Assembly (NCBI GenBank): GCA_036971615.1
Contig: JAYKKR010000042.1
Span: 1-64,000, forward strand
Direction of reading: 5' to 3'
Source: Amyloporia xantha
Lineage: Eukaryota; Basidiomycota; Agaricomycetes; Polyporales; Adustoporiaceae
DNA length: 64,000 nt
Both the position numbers and the translations under genes were made by a program. Shown here in pieces: positions 47,311-57,860 of the stretch; position 1 is the first letter of the stretch; the number at the start of each line of letters is the position of its first letter. Under the pieces are notes generated by a model. It did not search any database. It was not told the DNA's origin and saw only the letters and a program-made list of their open reading frames with translations.

Positions 47311-48717
47311 GACGGCTTTCCGGTTACGTACGAGAGACCCAATAAGCATACCACTTACTGGATGAATATCACCTAGGCATGCTGCACGACTTTTCATAGC
47401 TCCGATTGACCCAATGGAATGCTATGGACTTCTGCTCGGAAGTCAAAGTTGGGATATGCCGTAACTTTCTAGTGATGTTCATGCGTGTGCTGTCTTATCA
47501 AAAAGAATGCACCTGTAGAGAAGATGTAATCATACCCGAGAAGCCCGCCTTGAACAGGAGGAGTCGAAGGATTAGACTGACATTTATTTCATCTATCTCA
47601 CTTACGTCTCATTCCTGTATCTATGCCGGCACAGGAAAATGAAATATACTTACAATGACAACCTTCTTCGCTTGCCTCTTGTGGAGACACGAATAGTAAC
47701 GCTCAGAGCACATTCGACGCGTATATACAGTAGAGAGTCCGTACCGATCGCCAAAGTGTTGCAACTCGCCGACGAAATTCAAATTGAAGCTCTCCGAGGT
47801 GTATCACGTGCTCGTTTGTCAATGTCAGTGCAGTCGATGGGCGTGCGCCGTTGGCGGCGTGGCCACAATGTTTTTTCATCTTGCGTACGGCTTCCACGGT
47901 GCGCTTCAATCTCTATCGCTCAGCCGTTCAAATCTCTATGTGTACTCTGTGCGCATTGGAAGTTGATCGTCATCAATCCATAGCCAAAGCCGCGTCCGCA
48001 TCCTGGCTTATTGCTTGGAACTTGTCCCATCATGCGCGCGCCGGCTCCCCTCCTCACTTTCCCTCCCATGGGCATCTCGCTCTTTCCTGCTTGTAATCTC
48101 TCCAGCCCCACGTCGCCTCACGGCCTAGCGTTCTTCGCTGCGCTACACACGACTACCCGGCCACAGCGCATCAAGTTTATGTCTTCCAATCTTACATAGC
48201 CCATGCCCTTTCGCCATGGAGGTGAGCCTCCAGCTCATAAAGCCATACTGTCCTGTCTGTTCGGCCAACGACACGTGTCTAGAGCGGTATGTGTGCTGCA
48301 ATGGGTACATTCAATCTCACTAACAAGTGGTGCAAATGTAAGCACATTTCGCACATTCCGCGCTCTCTCCTGTATACTGCCGGTGAGCGCTCTGGACTTC
48401 TGCAATCCACTGTATTCCTTTGCTCACAAGCTTGGGACGAAACAGTTCGCTTTCCGATCATAACCCATTCCCCTGAGTTATACGTTCTCCTCAATGTCTA
48501 CCACCGACCTTCGGTTAGGATTAGGACAACGGAGCTGAGCACTGAGCAAGCATGCCAGCGCTCATATATGTCCTCCATTCGCGTGACCGTTAGCGATGAT
48601 GTCTCGTGTGGCCTGCGGCGATAAGTGCACGTAGTGCAGAAAAGGCCTTGCTGTCAACACCTTGTTACTGACCTTGGACAATCGAGTCAGTCTTTCCTTG
48701 CTCGTCTGTTCACGCGT
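47311..48717. other. No recognisable gene
   Basis: Only short, overlapping frames on both strands; upstream region of the minus-strand gene ending at 47310. Confidence 0.3.
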
Positions 48718-48968
48718 GCGGCGGCAGCGAATTTTATCAAGTCGCTGTAGCCTCGCAACCATGAACAGTACTCTTTTATGCATGCGGCGGCGGCGACTGT
48801 TATCAAGTCGCTGTAGCCTACGTTTGGTGCTTAACGTACAGAGCCTTCGAAAGTGTTCAGCGATCTTTTCTTCTTTTCTGTGCTGCGCAGCGATGATCCT
48901 AGATCATTGTAGCCGGTGGTTTTGCGCGATTTGCGCTTTTGTCATCTTATCATCTCGCTGTAGCTCTG
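48718..48968 (+). repeat. Degenerate direct repeats with TTATCAAGTCGCTGTAGC core
   Basis: GCGGCRGCGA followed by TTATCAAGTCGCTGTAGCCT occurs at 48718-48752 and 48785-48819. Two decayed versions follow (GCAGCGATGATCCTAGATCA then TTGTAGCC near 48886, and TTATCATCTCGCTGTAGC near 48950). Spacing is 60-100 bp. No gene; function unknown. Confidence 0.55.
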
Positions 48969-50089
48969 TACAAATAACGTTTCATGTATACGCTACCCGC
49001 CTCGAACAAGGTACGTATGTGACTTTCTGGGAGCTGTATCTTCTTCACTCGATTCCTCTAGCATCGTCTAATGAGGTTAAAAATATTGCTGTTTACGAAG
49101 GTGACTCTATGTTCGCTGCTTGCCCTTTTCGCTTTCGCTGACAACTATTGGACTGGTTGGTGTCGGATATGATGGTGCTCTGAAAGGAACGGATGAAGCT
49201 ACGCCATGCTACTTGCAGACCCATAACCGTGTTGTAGAGGGTGGACATAGGGTCAAAGTAAGTCATCGCGATCTAGTCATGTTCATACCTTGCCCCACTA
49301 TTGGTCTAGTAGTAGGCTGAGCGCCAGCCCCTGAGAGGTGTCGCACACCTCCGCCAGCGGACGTTTAAGCCTAACAGCTTTCCTTCTCGACCTCTTTGCA
49401 GACCTGTGTTGCACATTTTGGGTCCTTGTCACAGATTCTTGGACTTGTAGGAGATTGAGGCTCTCTGAGGGTCCGCCAGGGTCTTTAAATGTAGTGTCGA
49501 TAAGGAAGTTTTCAATATCGACCTGCCTGGCTGAAAAGCGTATCAGGCCTTCGCTGCACTGGTAGAACATCGGGAGATTTTATGTTCCCGCTGTCGCTAG
49601 ATGCATTTGGGTGCACTCTTAAGACGGGCTAATCTCCCAGTCCCATGGAGTGGAGGAGGGCCTTGTCCATCCACATTCCGATCCCCTCCGAAGCCTTTGT
49701 CTCATGAGAAGGCGTGCAGGTACAACCAATTACCCTGCTTCGTCAACTCGTCGGCCATCGTAAGCGCCACACTGATTATTTCCCTTTAGGACGCTTTTGA
49801 CATATCCGCATCAAGCAGCTGGCGCTGTCTGAACATAATCTGACCATTACTGATTGTGGCCGTATTAACCGACTGGCTTCCACCGCGCCGTGAAACAGAT
49901 TTCTCGTTGACCTCTGAATCGCAATTCCTGCCGACTCCCGATTTATTGCACTAGAGGTTTCACGTGTCATACAAGAACTCCAGGGAGATCCACATCCCTT
50001 TTCTACCTTATCTACTCTACGACACGCAGTACTTGCCTGCAGACTGATGCACGCTCTCCTCAGATCTGTGTTGCAGTTATCTCATTGAC
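48969..50089. other. No recognisable gene
   Basis: A minus frame at 49298-49570 (DIENFLIDTTFKDPGGPSES then LNLLQVQESVTRTQNVQH and a basic run) is mildly coding-like. Nothing can be assigned. Confidence 0.3.
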
Positions 50090-52095
50090 TTGGCCTCGAG
50101 CACGCCCTATACCGCTACGACCGCCGACCCTTATACTCCACCATCGCTGTTGTCTGTCAACCCCGAATCTGACGAGGCCAATGCTCACCTGTCGATGGAG
50201 CCTCTAAGAATGTGCCTGACGGTCTAGATGACATTGATGTCGACTTCATACATGAATTCGTTGACACGGAAGACCTTCAGAAACAGCACCGGCACACCGC
50301 AGGTGTAAGCAAAAGAACATCAGTTGTTGACAGTCGTCCGACTTGACGCCAATTAGGATCATCCATTCTGTGAATGGGTGCCGCACACCGGGATCATTGG
50401 TTGGCCGGACTGTTGCGACATGAGGGGTGGTGTGGTGTGGATTCGTCCGCAATCCGCGACCTCTGTGTCCTTTGTCATACAGGTCAGGCCATCGTGAGAT
50501 GCGCCGAGAACTGTTGTGAGGTTTTCGTCGTTGAGTTACACCGCAGGAATCCGTTTCATCGAACCAGGGTAAGCACGTCAATCGTTCCTTTAGAATTCCT
50601 GATAATGAGTAAATGCTTGTCAAGCACTGGGTCAAGATGCACTTCCGGCGCAAGACACTCAGAGATTGGTTTCCGGATCAAGCTCGGACACCCAATCGGC
50701 GAGCGCTGCGTCAACCCACAGCGCGCATGGGCCAACGAGTTTATGGTTCTTGGTACCACTTGCGTTCACGCAGTCGCGAAGTTCTACCTTCTGGCCCATC
50801 AACGGCATTGCATTAGCAATCACTCATTCAACCGCACCAAGCACATTAGGTGCAGATGGCGAGGTTGTCGCGCGCGGATGGCCAGTCGGCAATCCGTTCA
50901 CATTAGCACTGAAGAGATGGGCCCTGATTCACGGCAGGATCTTTTGGATGAAGGTTTTGGTGATTGCAATTGGCGCAAGATCTGCAGCCTTGGTACGTGT
51001 ATCAAAATGTTACAGTGGTTCAATAATCTGTCAATTATCATTCGTACAAGCTACCTCCATGTTAACGAAGATCAAGAAGTCCGTCTCAGTGCGCAGCGAA
51101 CGTGTTGCCGTGCTCAAAAATTACACTTTGCATTGCCGGCGGAACAAACCGCAGCCTGGCAGGCTGCCGTTGAGCAATGGAAAGATGGCCGACTGCCCCG
51201 ACCCGTTTGAAGTCACTCGTAGCTGTAGGACTTGTGTCTCTCCCCCACTACATGACGACATGAGGATTCTGACATAGATCAGCTATCACACAGGCATCTG
51301 TTTGTCTTGTATTGGCAGATGCCCGAGGTTGCCGGAATTCGTGCTCGCGCTGCCTCGCTACAGGAAAGGATCCGCCTTCAAGTGTTCACCAGCTCCCTAC
51401 GTACCTGCCATCGGAAGTCGTTCGCAGTTGCCGTGTGATCATGTTCTGCTTGATTGCGAGTACCGTCTTCGTCATGACCAGGCTCATAACATCCTCAGGG
51501 ACGTGCGCCGTCATTTGCGGTTGAGGAGCCATCTATACAATTCCAAGGATTGTGTCGTTCGAGGACAGTGCCCCAACACGCGGGCCCGTTCAATTTTCAT
51601 GGGTGTGCAGGCAAAGATTGATGTGGATGTTGCTCGCTACCGAAAGGCACGGGATGCAGCTGCAGGCGCTGAGGGAGAAGATCGGTGATCAATCATGGTC
51701 TGTTCACTTATTACCGCTCGATGATGCTGATGTTCGCTGTGTGACGGAAGGGCTATATCACGAGAGTAAGGGCCGTCAGTCTTTGTCATGTATCTGGCGT
51801 ACAGAAGGTGTAGGGGGCACGGGTGGTAGCGATCAGGGTCTCCAGGAGTGTGAGTCTCTATTTATATGTATGCTGCGTGGCTGCTCATGAATATACAGCT
51901 TTTCGAATCGAGTAATGTCAGGCGCCGGCCCGGGCGCATCGTCTGACAGCGGAATATCAACTGCTTGAGGAGGAGATGAGGCGCATAGTCACTTTCCACG
52001 AGTGGCCCGCGGGATGGTGGCTCAATCAAATCAATAATACACGCAGGCTATCTGCTGAGCATGAGGAAGTAAGCCTTCAGGCAGGCTGAGATATG
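50090..52095 (+). pseudogene. Second KDZ-family copy, internally deleted and decayed
   Basis: This copy follows the same protein as 37954-41211 on the opposite strand: DDIDVDFIHEFVDTEDLQKQ (compare LDMDCLHELPEIKDQHKP), HRDHWLAGLLRHEGWCG, HFRRKTLRDWF, IKLGHPIGERCVNPQRAWAN, KFYLLAHQRHC, STEEMGPDSRQDLLDEGFGD, TSMLTKIKKSVSVRSERV, RLRHDQAHNILRDVRRHLRL and RSHLYNSKDCVVRGQCPNTR. Several cysteines of the CxC2 cluster are gone, stops and frame shifts separate the pieces, and about 330 residues between HAV and KFYLLAH are missing. That deletion is larger than, and differs from, the one in the first copy. Dead. Confidence 0.75.
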
Positions 52096-52766
52096 GTCAG
52101 CTCTGTTCTATTGGATACATCATTGTTCCGTAACTTAACACTTAAAACCAACTGGCCATGTATGATGAGCCCTGAAGCAGAGTTCTGAAATTCGCCGATC
52201 TCCCAGCGCTAGGTACTCGTAATACATCGTAATATAACGTGGACGCGACCGCTGCTGCACTGTAATGCTCCCTCTGCCTTCACAGATCGCGCCTCACTGA
52301 AGGGACACCACGACTACTACTAATGCTTCTCCTTACACATGCGCCATGTCTGAAACTAGGGCATATGAGCCTCTTCCCTGAGAAGGCACGTCCTCACGAA
52401 ACCGCAGTCTTACTTTTTCTCTCCTTTTATTGTCCGCGAGGACAGCGCCTTATGTAGACGTCAGTATGTACGGGTATAGCTACAGGGTGTATGTAATTTA
52501 GGCGAAACAAAAACGTTGAGCATATATCAAGTTGCCCCTCCAAACTGCCCGGGAGATGAGTGAGATCCTGCAACGAGAATTGAAGGAAATATACGTGAAT
52601 ATTCCCGCTACGAGAGTAGTGGGTTCTTATCGCAATCTCGTTCAACGATCGTCCGCCAAAAACACAAATCCTGACAAAGACCGGCCCTAAACTCGTCACG
52701 CGGCCTGCCCTTTATATCCCCTTGCTCTTGACGTCCCCATCGCGCACCGTACTTTTACTGTCTGCA
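52096..52766. other. Spacer, no gene seen
   Basis: Between the second KDZ copy and the interrupted gene. Short frames only. Confidence 0.3.
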
Positions 52767-53811
52767 ATGCCTCGCTTGTGTCTGCCTGGCCTGTACGCCG
52801 GCATTCCAATTTCCATCCTTGTGGATTCCCCCTTGTCGACTTCATCTATTTCTTCCGCATTTGCGTTGCAACATAACATCGCTCGTCCATACGTGTCTTG
52901 GGCGACGTCGCTTTAGCTACAGCGTCGGGCCCTATCCTTGTGCCTGCCTCTTCCGGCCATTTGGAATCATCGTTTCCCATGCCAGTCTCATACCTTGCGC
53001 GTTATGACGTGGCCCTGGGTGAGGATTGGCTCCGTCTGTGTCAGCCTGTTTTTTTGGCCTCTGGCTTGGAATGGCCTGACGGTGATACGATACCTCCCCT
53101 GCCTGCAGGTCACCGGTGGATACCCTTCCAGAGTCCGTCGCGTGGTGAGTGGTTCCTCACGTTGAGTCATCGTCTGGTTGCTCACTGTGTATCTGTCACC
53201 ATCGCCTTTTGCTCGTGCATGCGCACTGTATTCGCTCTGTCTTATGTTCTGCATGCCCTTTCAGCTCCTTGTGTTATCAATTGTCATCTAGGAGATTCTA
53301 GTGGTCCATCTCGTGTGGTTTGTTCCCCGTCGAGTCCCGTCCTGTCGTCTTGTACCACAGTGGATGTTGCTTCTGATGTTCGTGCTGCCCTCTCGATGGT
53401 TGGCCAAGACCTCGTGTCTCTCGGTATGTCACATGGTGTTTCTATTCCCCTTGATGATGCATTGTGTGACCGTCGCCCGCTCCTCCTCCATCTTCTTCTT
53501 GGACATTGCTGTCAGACTAGTGATATACCTTTGTCTCCTTGATGTGTCGTTGTTCATAGTCATGTGGACACCTCGCAATCCCTTGCACATGAGGTTTACA
53601 AACGGTTACTGGAGTCTTCTTTTCTCTCTACATGCTCATTGAGTGACCTTCGTACTATGTGTTCGGCTCTAGGTATTGATTGTGGTCCAGAGGAACTGCA
53701 CAGTCGTCGCACCTTGTTGTCTCGTTGGGCACTCCTCCATCAGGATCCTATTGATCCGATCCTGAGCAGTTTGTCGGACATATTTGATGGCTTTGATCAG
53801 CTTTCCCGAGC
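52767..53811 (+). pseudogene. Unrecognised gene interrupted by the hAT insertion; retropepsin-like motifs
   Basis: The start ATG at 52767 gives MPRLCLPGLYAGIPISILVD with LVDSPLSTSSISS. A one-base shift near 52895 leads to ATASGPILVPASSGHLESSF then YDVALGEDWLRLCQPVFLAS. The spacing ILVDS...DVALGEDWL resembles retroviral-type aspartic proteases (D-S/T-G and DVxLGxDWL), but the expected DSG/DTG is DSP. The frame stays open to HSHVDTSQSLAHEVYKRLLE and SSLSDIFDGFDQLSRA except for one TGA near 53540. At 53811 it is cut by the hAT element. Past the hAT the frame resumes as SRAHFAELAA at 63971, so the gene continues beyond the right edge. It may be the 5' gene of a Helitron-like or other mobile unit; unproven. 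Confidence 0.45.
53804..53811. repeat. hAT target-site duplication, left copy (TCCCGAGC)
   Basis: Identical to 63971-63978; 8 bp is the length typical of hAT insertions. Confidence 0.9.
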
Positions 53812-54067
53812 TAGTGTTGTGTAGAGCTGAGCCGAGCCGAGTCGAGCTGGGCAACTCGGCATAACTCGGATTTCCGAGTTTTGTCGAGGCGAGTTGCGAG
53901 CTGGCTTGCGAGTTCGGGATGGGGTGGCCCATAACTCCAGCCAATAGCATTTTAGAGTGAGGACGGCGAGCCAACAGATGCGGGTGACGCTATTACGATT
54001 CACAGATGCATAATAATATGAAATAATGATACAGAAGATATACAGGATGCTGTAATTGCTTAGGAGA

Positions 54068-55238
54068 CTATGTATTAGAAGTAGTGTCAATTTTACTGTT
54101 GGATATCAACTCCTCAAGCTCGTCATACTTGCCAGCTCTGAGAAGTTCATTCAGAGCTGCCTCTGTCACAGGGCCTTCAATTGTGTAGTTGGCTTCTTGG
54201 GCTACAAGACCTGTTGCAAAATCAAGCCGTGCCTGCTTGTAAACGTATTTCAATACTTGCAGCGCTTCCATTGTGCACGGATCAAGGCGGTTCCGGCGGA
54301 GAGTATCGGTCTCCTTGCTTGAGGAAAACATCTGCTCGCAGGAGACAGTAGACGCTTGTGCAGGCAGCACATCAAGTGCCACACGATACATATATGGGTA
54401 GGGATGTTCGTTTCTCTGCCGAACATTTCAGTCAGCCAAGTGATTCAGATTAAAGATGAATATACTCACTGTCCAATACTGATATGAATCAGTACTCCTG
54501 TCGATGTCTGTAACCAGACCTTCATCAAGATATTGTTGGAACTCTCGTTCAACAATAACACGATCCTGCACAAGTTGGCTTTCCTCGGAGATAGTCACAC
54601 CCGGGCCATTGGTAGCTTCTGAAGAATTCGAAGATGCCAACTCAGTGCTTGCTTCAGGAGCAACCATCAGTGTTGACTCGGATGCCATCCGACAGATTCG
54701 GTCACCTAGGTTGCGTATCCCAGATAAACCGCAACACTGTGAATCAGCCGCACATTGACTCGGTGTTGAAGAACATGGTAAGCTGGCAGAACATTGCACT
54801 CTTTCGCTCGCTGCAGCACGCTTGTGGCGCTCATCAGTACAGAATTCAAGCATCTACCATCAGTGAGACTTGTGCATTCATCGGGATCTGAATAAGGAAC
54901 TTACTGCTTCAACCATCCAGGCCCGAGCTTTGACAGCTTTACCAACAGACCAATGTATATCAATCCAATCTGCCTTCATAGCGGGATTGAGTACTACAAT
55001 GGAAAGATGAATATAATATGAAAGAATTGTCAGAAATCACATACTCATTGCCAATGCATATATACGGGAACAATGAGACTTGAGCACATATTCTTGAATT
55101 TTTATAATGCCAACATTGATGTAGTGAACCAGCTTCGGAATGTTGTTGCGAAGGTCCTTCCAAGCCTCGAGGAAAAGTTCATATGCAGGCATTGCAATCG
55201 ATAGTGTCGGCATCTTCTCATGAGAGACTAGTTCTTGG
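54068..55238 (-). pseudogene. hAT transposase, C-terminal part (split by copia)
   Basis: Immediately inside the copia insertion the minus strand reads ELVSHEKMPTLSIAMPAYEL, LVHYINVGIIKIQEYVLKSH, YALAM, an intron, then NPAMKADWIDIHW and KAVKARAWMVEA. A further exon (about 54853) gives a Ser/Glu-rich linker and REFQQYLDEGLVTDIDRSTD. The hAT dimerisation domain (PF05699) follows: YPYMYRVALDVLPAQASTVS, CEQMFSSSKETDTLRRNRLD, MEALQVLKYVYKQARLDF, stop at 54068. The N-terminal part is at 62009-63631. Dimerisation residues look normal, so the gene was probably coding-competent here before the copia insertion. Confidence 0.8.
55234..55238. repeat. Copia target-site duplication (CTTGG), left copy
   Basis: Identical to 62004-62008; 5 bp, usual for LTR elements. 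It lies in the hAT transposase gene. Confidence 0.9.
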
Positions 55239-55542
55239 TGTTGAGCGCAGACTATAGAGGAGAGGAGGCTAATCCGTCTTGTATTCTAATGGGCTGTAAG
55301 GCCCGGCTTATATACATGCATGAAAGGCTCCTTAGTAATTGTATCTAGAAACCTATAGAATATCTTAGTAAGATATGAAGTCATAATGAAATCATAGTGG
55401 AGATTTCTTAGTAAGAAAGTGGAGCCTATGAAGTAAGACAAGAGCATACTATGGAACATCATAGAACATCATAGGAATGAGTAAGTACTGACTACCAAGT
55501 ATGGAAGTGCGACTACTATAGTTGGAAACTGATCGTTCAACA
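55239..55542 (-). repeat. Copia 3' LTR
   Basis: TGTTGAGCGCAG ... GATCGTTCAACA, 304 bp, by eye identical to 61700-62003. Contains a TATA-like CTTATATAC (55307-55315; GTATATAAG on the sense strand). Confidence 0.95.
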
Positions 55543-55551
55543 CTCCCACTC
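55543..55551 (-). other. Copia polypurine tract
   Basis: GAGTGGGAG on the sense (minus) strand directly abuts the 3' LTR; it is the expected primer site for plus-strand DNA synthesis. Confidence 0.75.
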
Positions 55552-56888
55552 AACTAGATAGTCGCTAACTACTCTAGTCCAAGACTATGTACAAATTTCT
55601 CATGGATAGAGAAAGATAAATTCTTAGTGAGGATATCGGCCCTTTGCTCAGCAGTAGGTACAAAGAAAAGATCAACTTGACCGTTTTCAATGAACTCTCT
55701 GCAAAAGTGGTACCGGATATCAATGTGCTTGGTTCTTCTGTCATGAGCTGGATTAACCGCAAGAAAAATGCTACCATTATTATCAATGCATAAAGGTGTG
55801 GCATTTTGCGGCTTAAAACCAATCTCAGACTGAAGAGTCCGAAGCCAGGCTAATTGTCGACAAGAGTCGGACAACGCCATGTACTCTGCTTCTGTTGAAG
55901 ACAGAGCGACAGTCTTTTGTCGCCGCGAGACCCATGAAATAGCAGCATCTGCCATAAAGAAGACAAAGCCACTAGTTGAATGCCTATCGTCCTTGTTCTC
56001 AGCCCAATCAGAATCAGAATAACCTATGAGTCCAGATAATCCGCTGCCTTTGTAGCAAAGCTGAAGTGAACATGAACCATTCAAATAGCGAAGAATATAT
56101 TGTGCGGCTTTATAATGTTGCATTGTAGGCTTAGCAGAATATTGGGAAAGGCAATTAACTGCATAGGCTATATCTGGGCGAGTACCTAAGGCGATCCACA
56201 AAAGTGAACCAATGAGCTGTTGGTACTTTGAGCAAAGGGCGGCATCAACTTCATATGAAGTATCTGCTTTGACAAGGTGTATGCCAAATGGAAGGGGAGT
56301 TCGTGTGGGTGCTGCATCTAGCATTTGGAATCTCTCGAGTGTCTCTTCAATATATTTAGACTGATCAAGCCAAATGTTTTTGGATGATCTATCTCAAGTA
56401 ATCCACATGCCTAGAAAAGATTCTACAGGCCCAAGATCACGAACATTAAATTGCTTCTGAAGACAACCTTTAAGCCATGCAATCTGACACCGATCAGACC
56501 CAATTGGCAATAGATCGTCAACATATAAGACAAGTATTAAATCCCCCCATGATTATGATACACATAAATACCCGCATCAGAATATGTACGTGTGAACCCT
56601 AATTCCAACAACACATTGTGGAGTTTTTTATTCCACTGTCTGCCAGCCTGTTTAAGACCATAAATAGCCTTCAAAAGATGACAAACTTTGTGTTCCTGAC
56701 CAGGGACTTTGAATCCTTCTGGTTGCTCCATATATATCTCCTCATCTAATTTGCCATATAAGAATGCTGTCTTTACATCCATAGCCTCTACCTCCCAATC
56801 ATTAAGAGCAGCATGGGCGAGTAAGAATCTTATAGATTCAAAACGAGCGACAGGGGAGAATGTTTCATCATAATCGATGCCTTTGACC

Positions 56889-57860
56889 CAAGAGGGGGGC
56901 AAGATCTGAATCGGGGACACGGACCTCACTTTGTGGTGTGTAGGGGGCGGGTGTACGGGGGCCATTTTCAGCCACTTTCGCGGTTTGCGCGAGGTTTTCC
57001 TGAAATATCACAATGACAACATATATACGTGCAGTTTATTCACGAGTACGCGCACATGTACGTCCTTTGCTTATCCAAACGAAAGAAAGGAGAAAGACCA
57101 ACGCCATGGCATGATATTTGAGAAAGACGAAGCTTGTACACGCGCGGCGAGGCACGTGATGTCCGTCCGCGGTACGCGTCTGTCCCTCAGGCTCTGCCTC
57201 CCAGATACGCGCATTGACAGTGGCACAGTCAGCAAGATGACTACAGCGATCTGGAAGTACAATATGCCCGAGCATATACGTCTAGTCCACTCTGGTTATT
57301 CGGTAGATGGAATAGAGGTTGGTGCTCCCCTTCCTGCTTCGTTACTCGACGCGATGCATATTACACCTGAGGAAGCACGTTTGGGAATACCGCACGATCA
57401 CATCCCCGTTCCACACCCTTCTTTCGCCGGATCATCTCTCCAAGCCACAGCCTGCGAGCCTGCGGCCGATCATCCACGAGGTACACGACGACTATCTCAA
57501 GAGTTACAACGCGACCGTCGAAATTGCCCCACCTTAGTATCGATCGACTCGAGGTAATTGAACTTGATGTCGGTTACCCTTTCAATTGATTTGTGATCTA
57601 GTATACAGTGTATTCATTTATAATAGATACTGTAGTACGTATATTGTATATAGCTAGTCGGACGGATACATAACGGACATTGAATACACCTCAATACATC
57701 GCACCTTTTGTCCACCGTTCTCCGAAATTGGTATAGCTTCGTTTACTTGCCGTCTCGGCATAGCCTAAAACGGGGGGGGTGTATATACCCCCCCCAAGTT
57801 TCCGGGGTCCTCGGATTTTGAGAGGTCCGTGTCGAAAATTTTGTAAACGCACCCCTCTTG
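56889..57860. mobile_element. Non-autonomous hAT-like element in copia RT
   Basis: 972 bp flanked by an 8-bp duplication CTTTGACC (56881-56888, 57861-57868). Ends are CAAGAGGGGGGC and its inverted match GCACCCCTCTTG, with a further subterminal inverted block GACACGGACCTC on both sides (near 56916 and 57821). Duplication length and ends fit the hAT superfamily. It encodes no transposase but holds a coding-like segment (57131-57537). A G/C-homopolymer hairpin (seven or more G opposite eight C near 57773-57793) lies near the right end. Confidence 0.85.
57131..57540 (+). pseudogene. Captured gene fragment inside the small hAT-like element
   Basis: The plus strand reads SLRLCLPDTRIDSGTVSKMT, TAIWKYNMPEHIRLVHSGYS, VDGIEVGAPLPASLLDAMHI, TPEEARLGIPHDHIPVPHPS. 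After a one-base shift it reads KPQPASLRPIIHEVHDDYLK then SYNATVEIAPP and a stop. It has the composition of a genuine protein C-terminus, unrelated to any transposase I know. Not identified. Its place between hAT-like termini suggests transduplication of a host gene piece. Confidence 0.5.

Noticed and set aside
57691..57860. Unusual C-terminus of the long copia ORF (ARGVRLQNFRHGPLK...)
   Set aside because: It is readthrough into the inserted hAT-like element, not a real RT extension.
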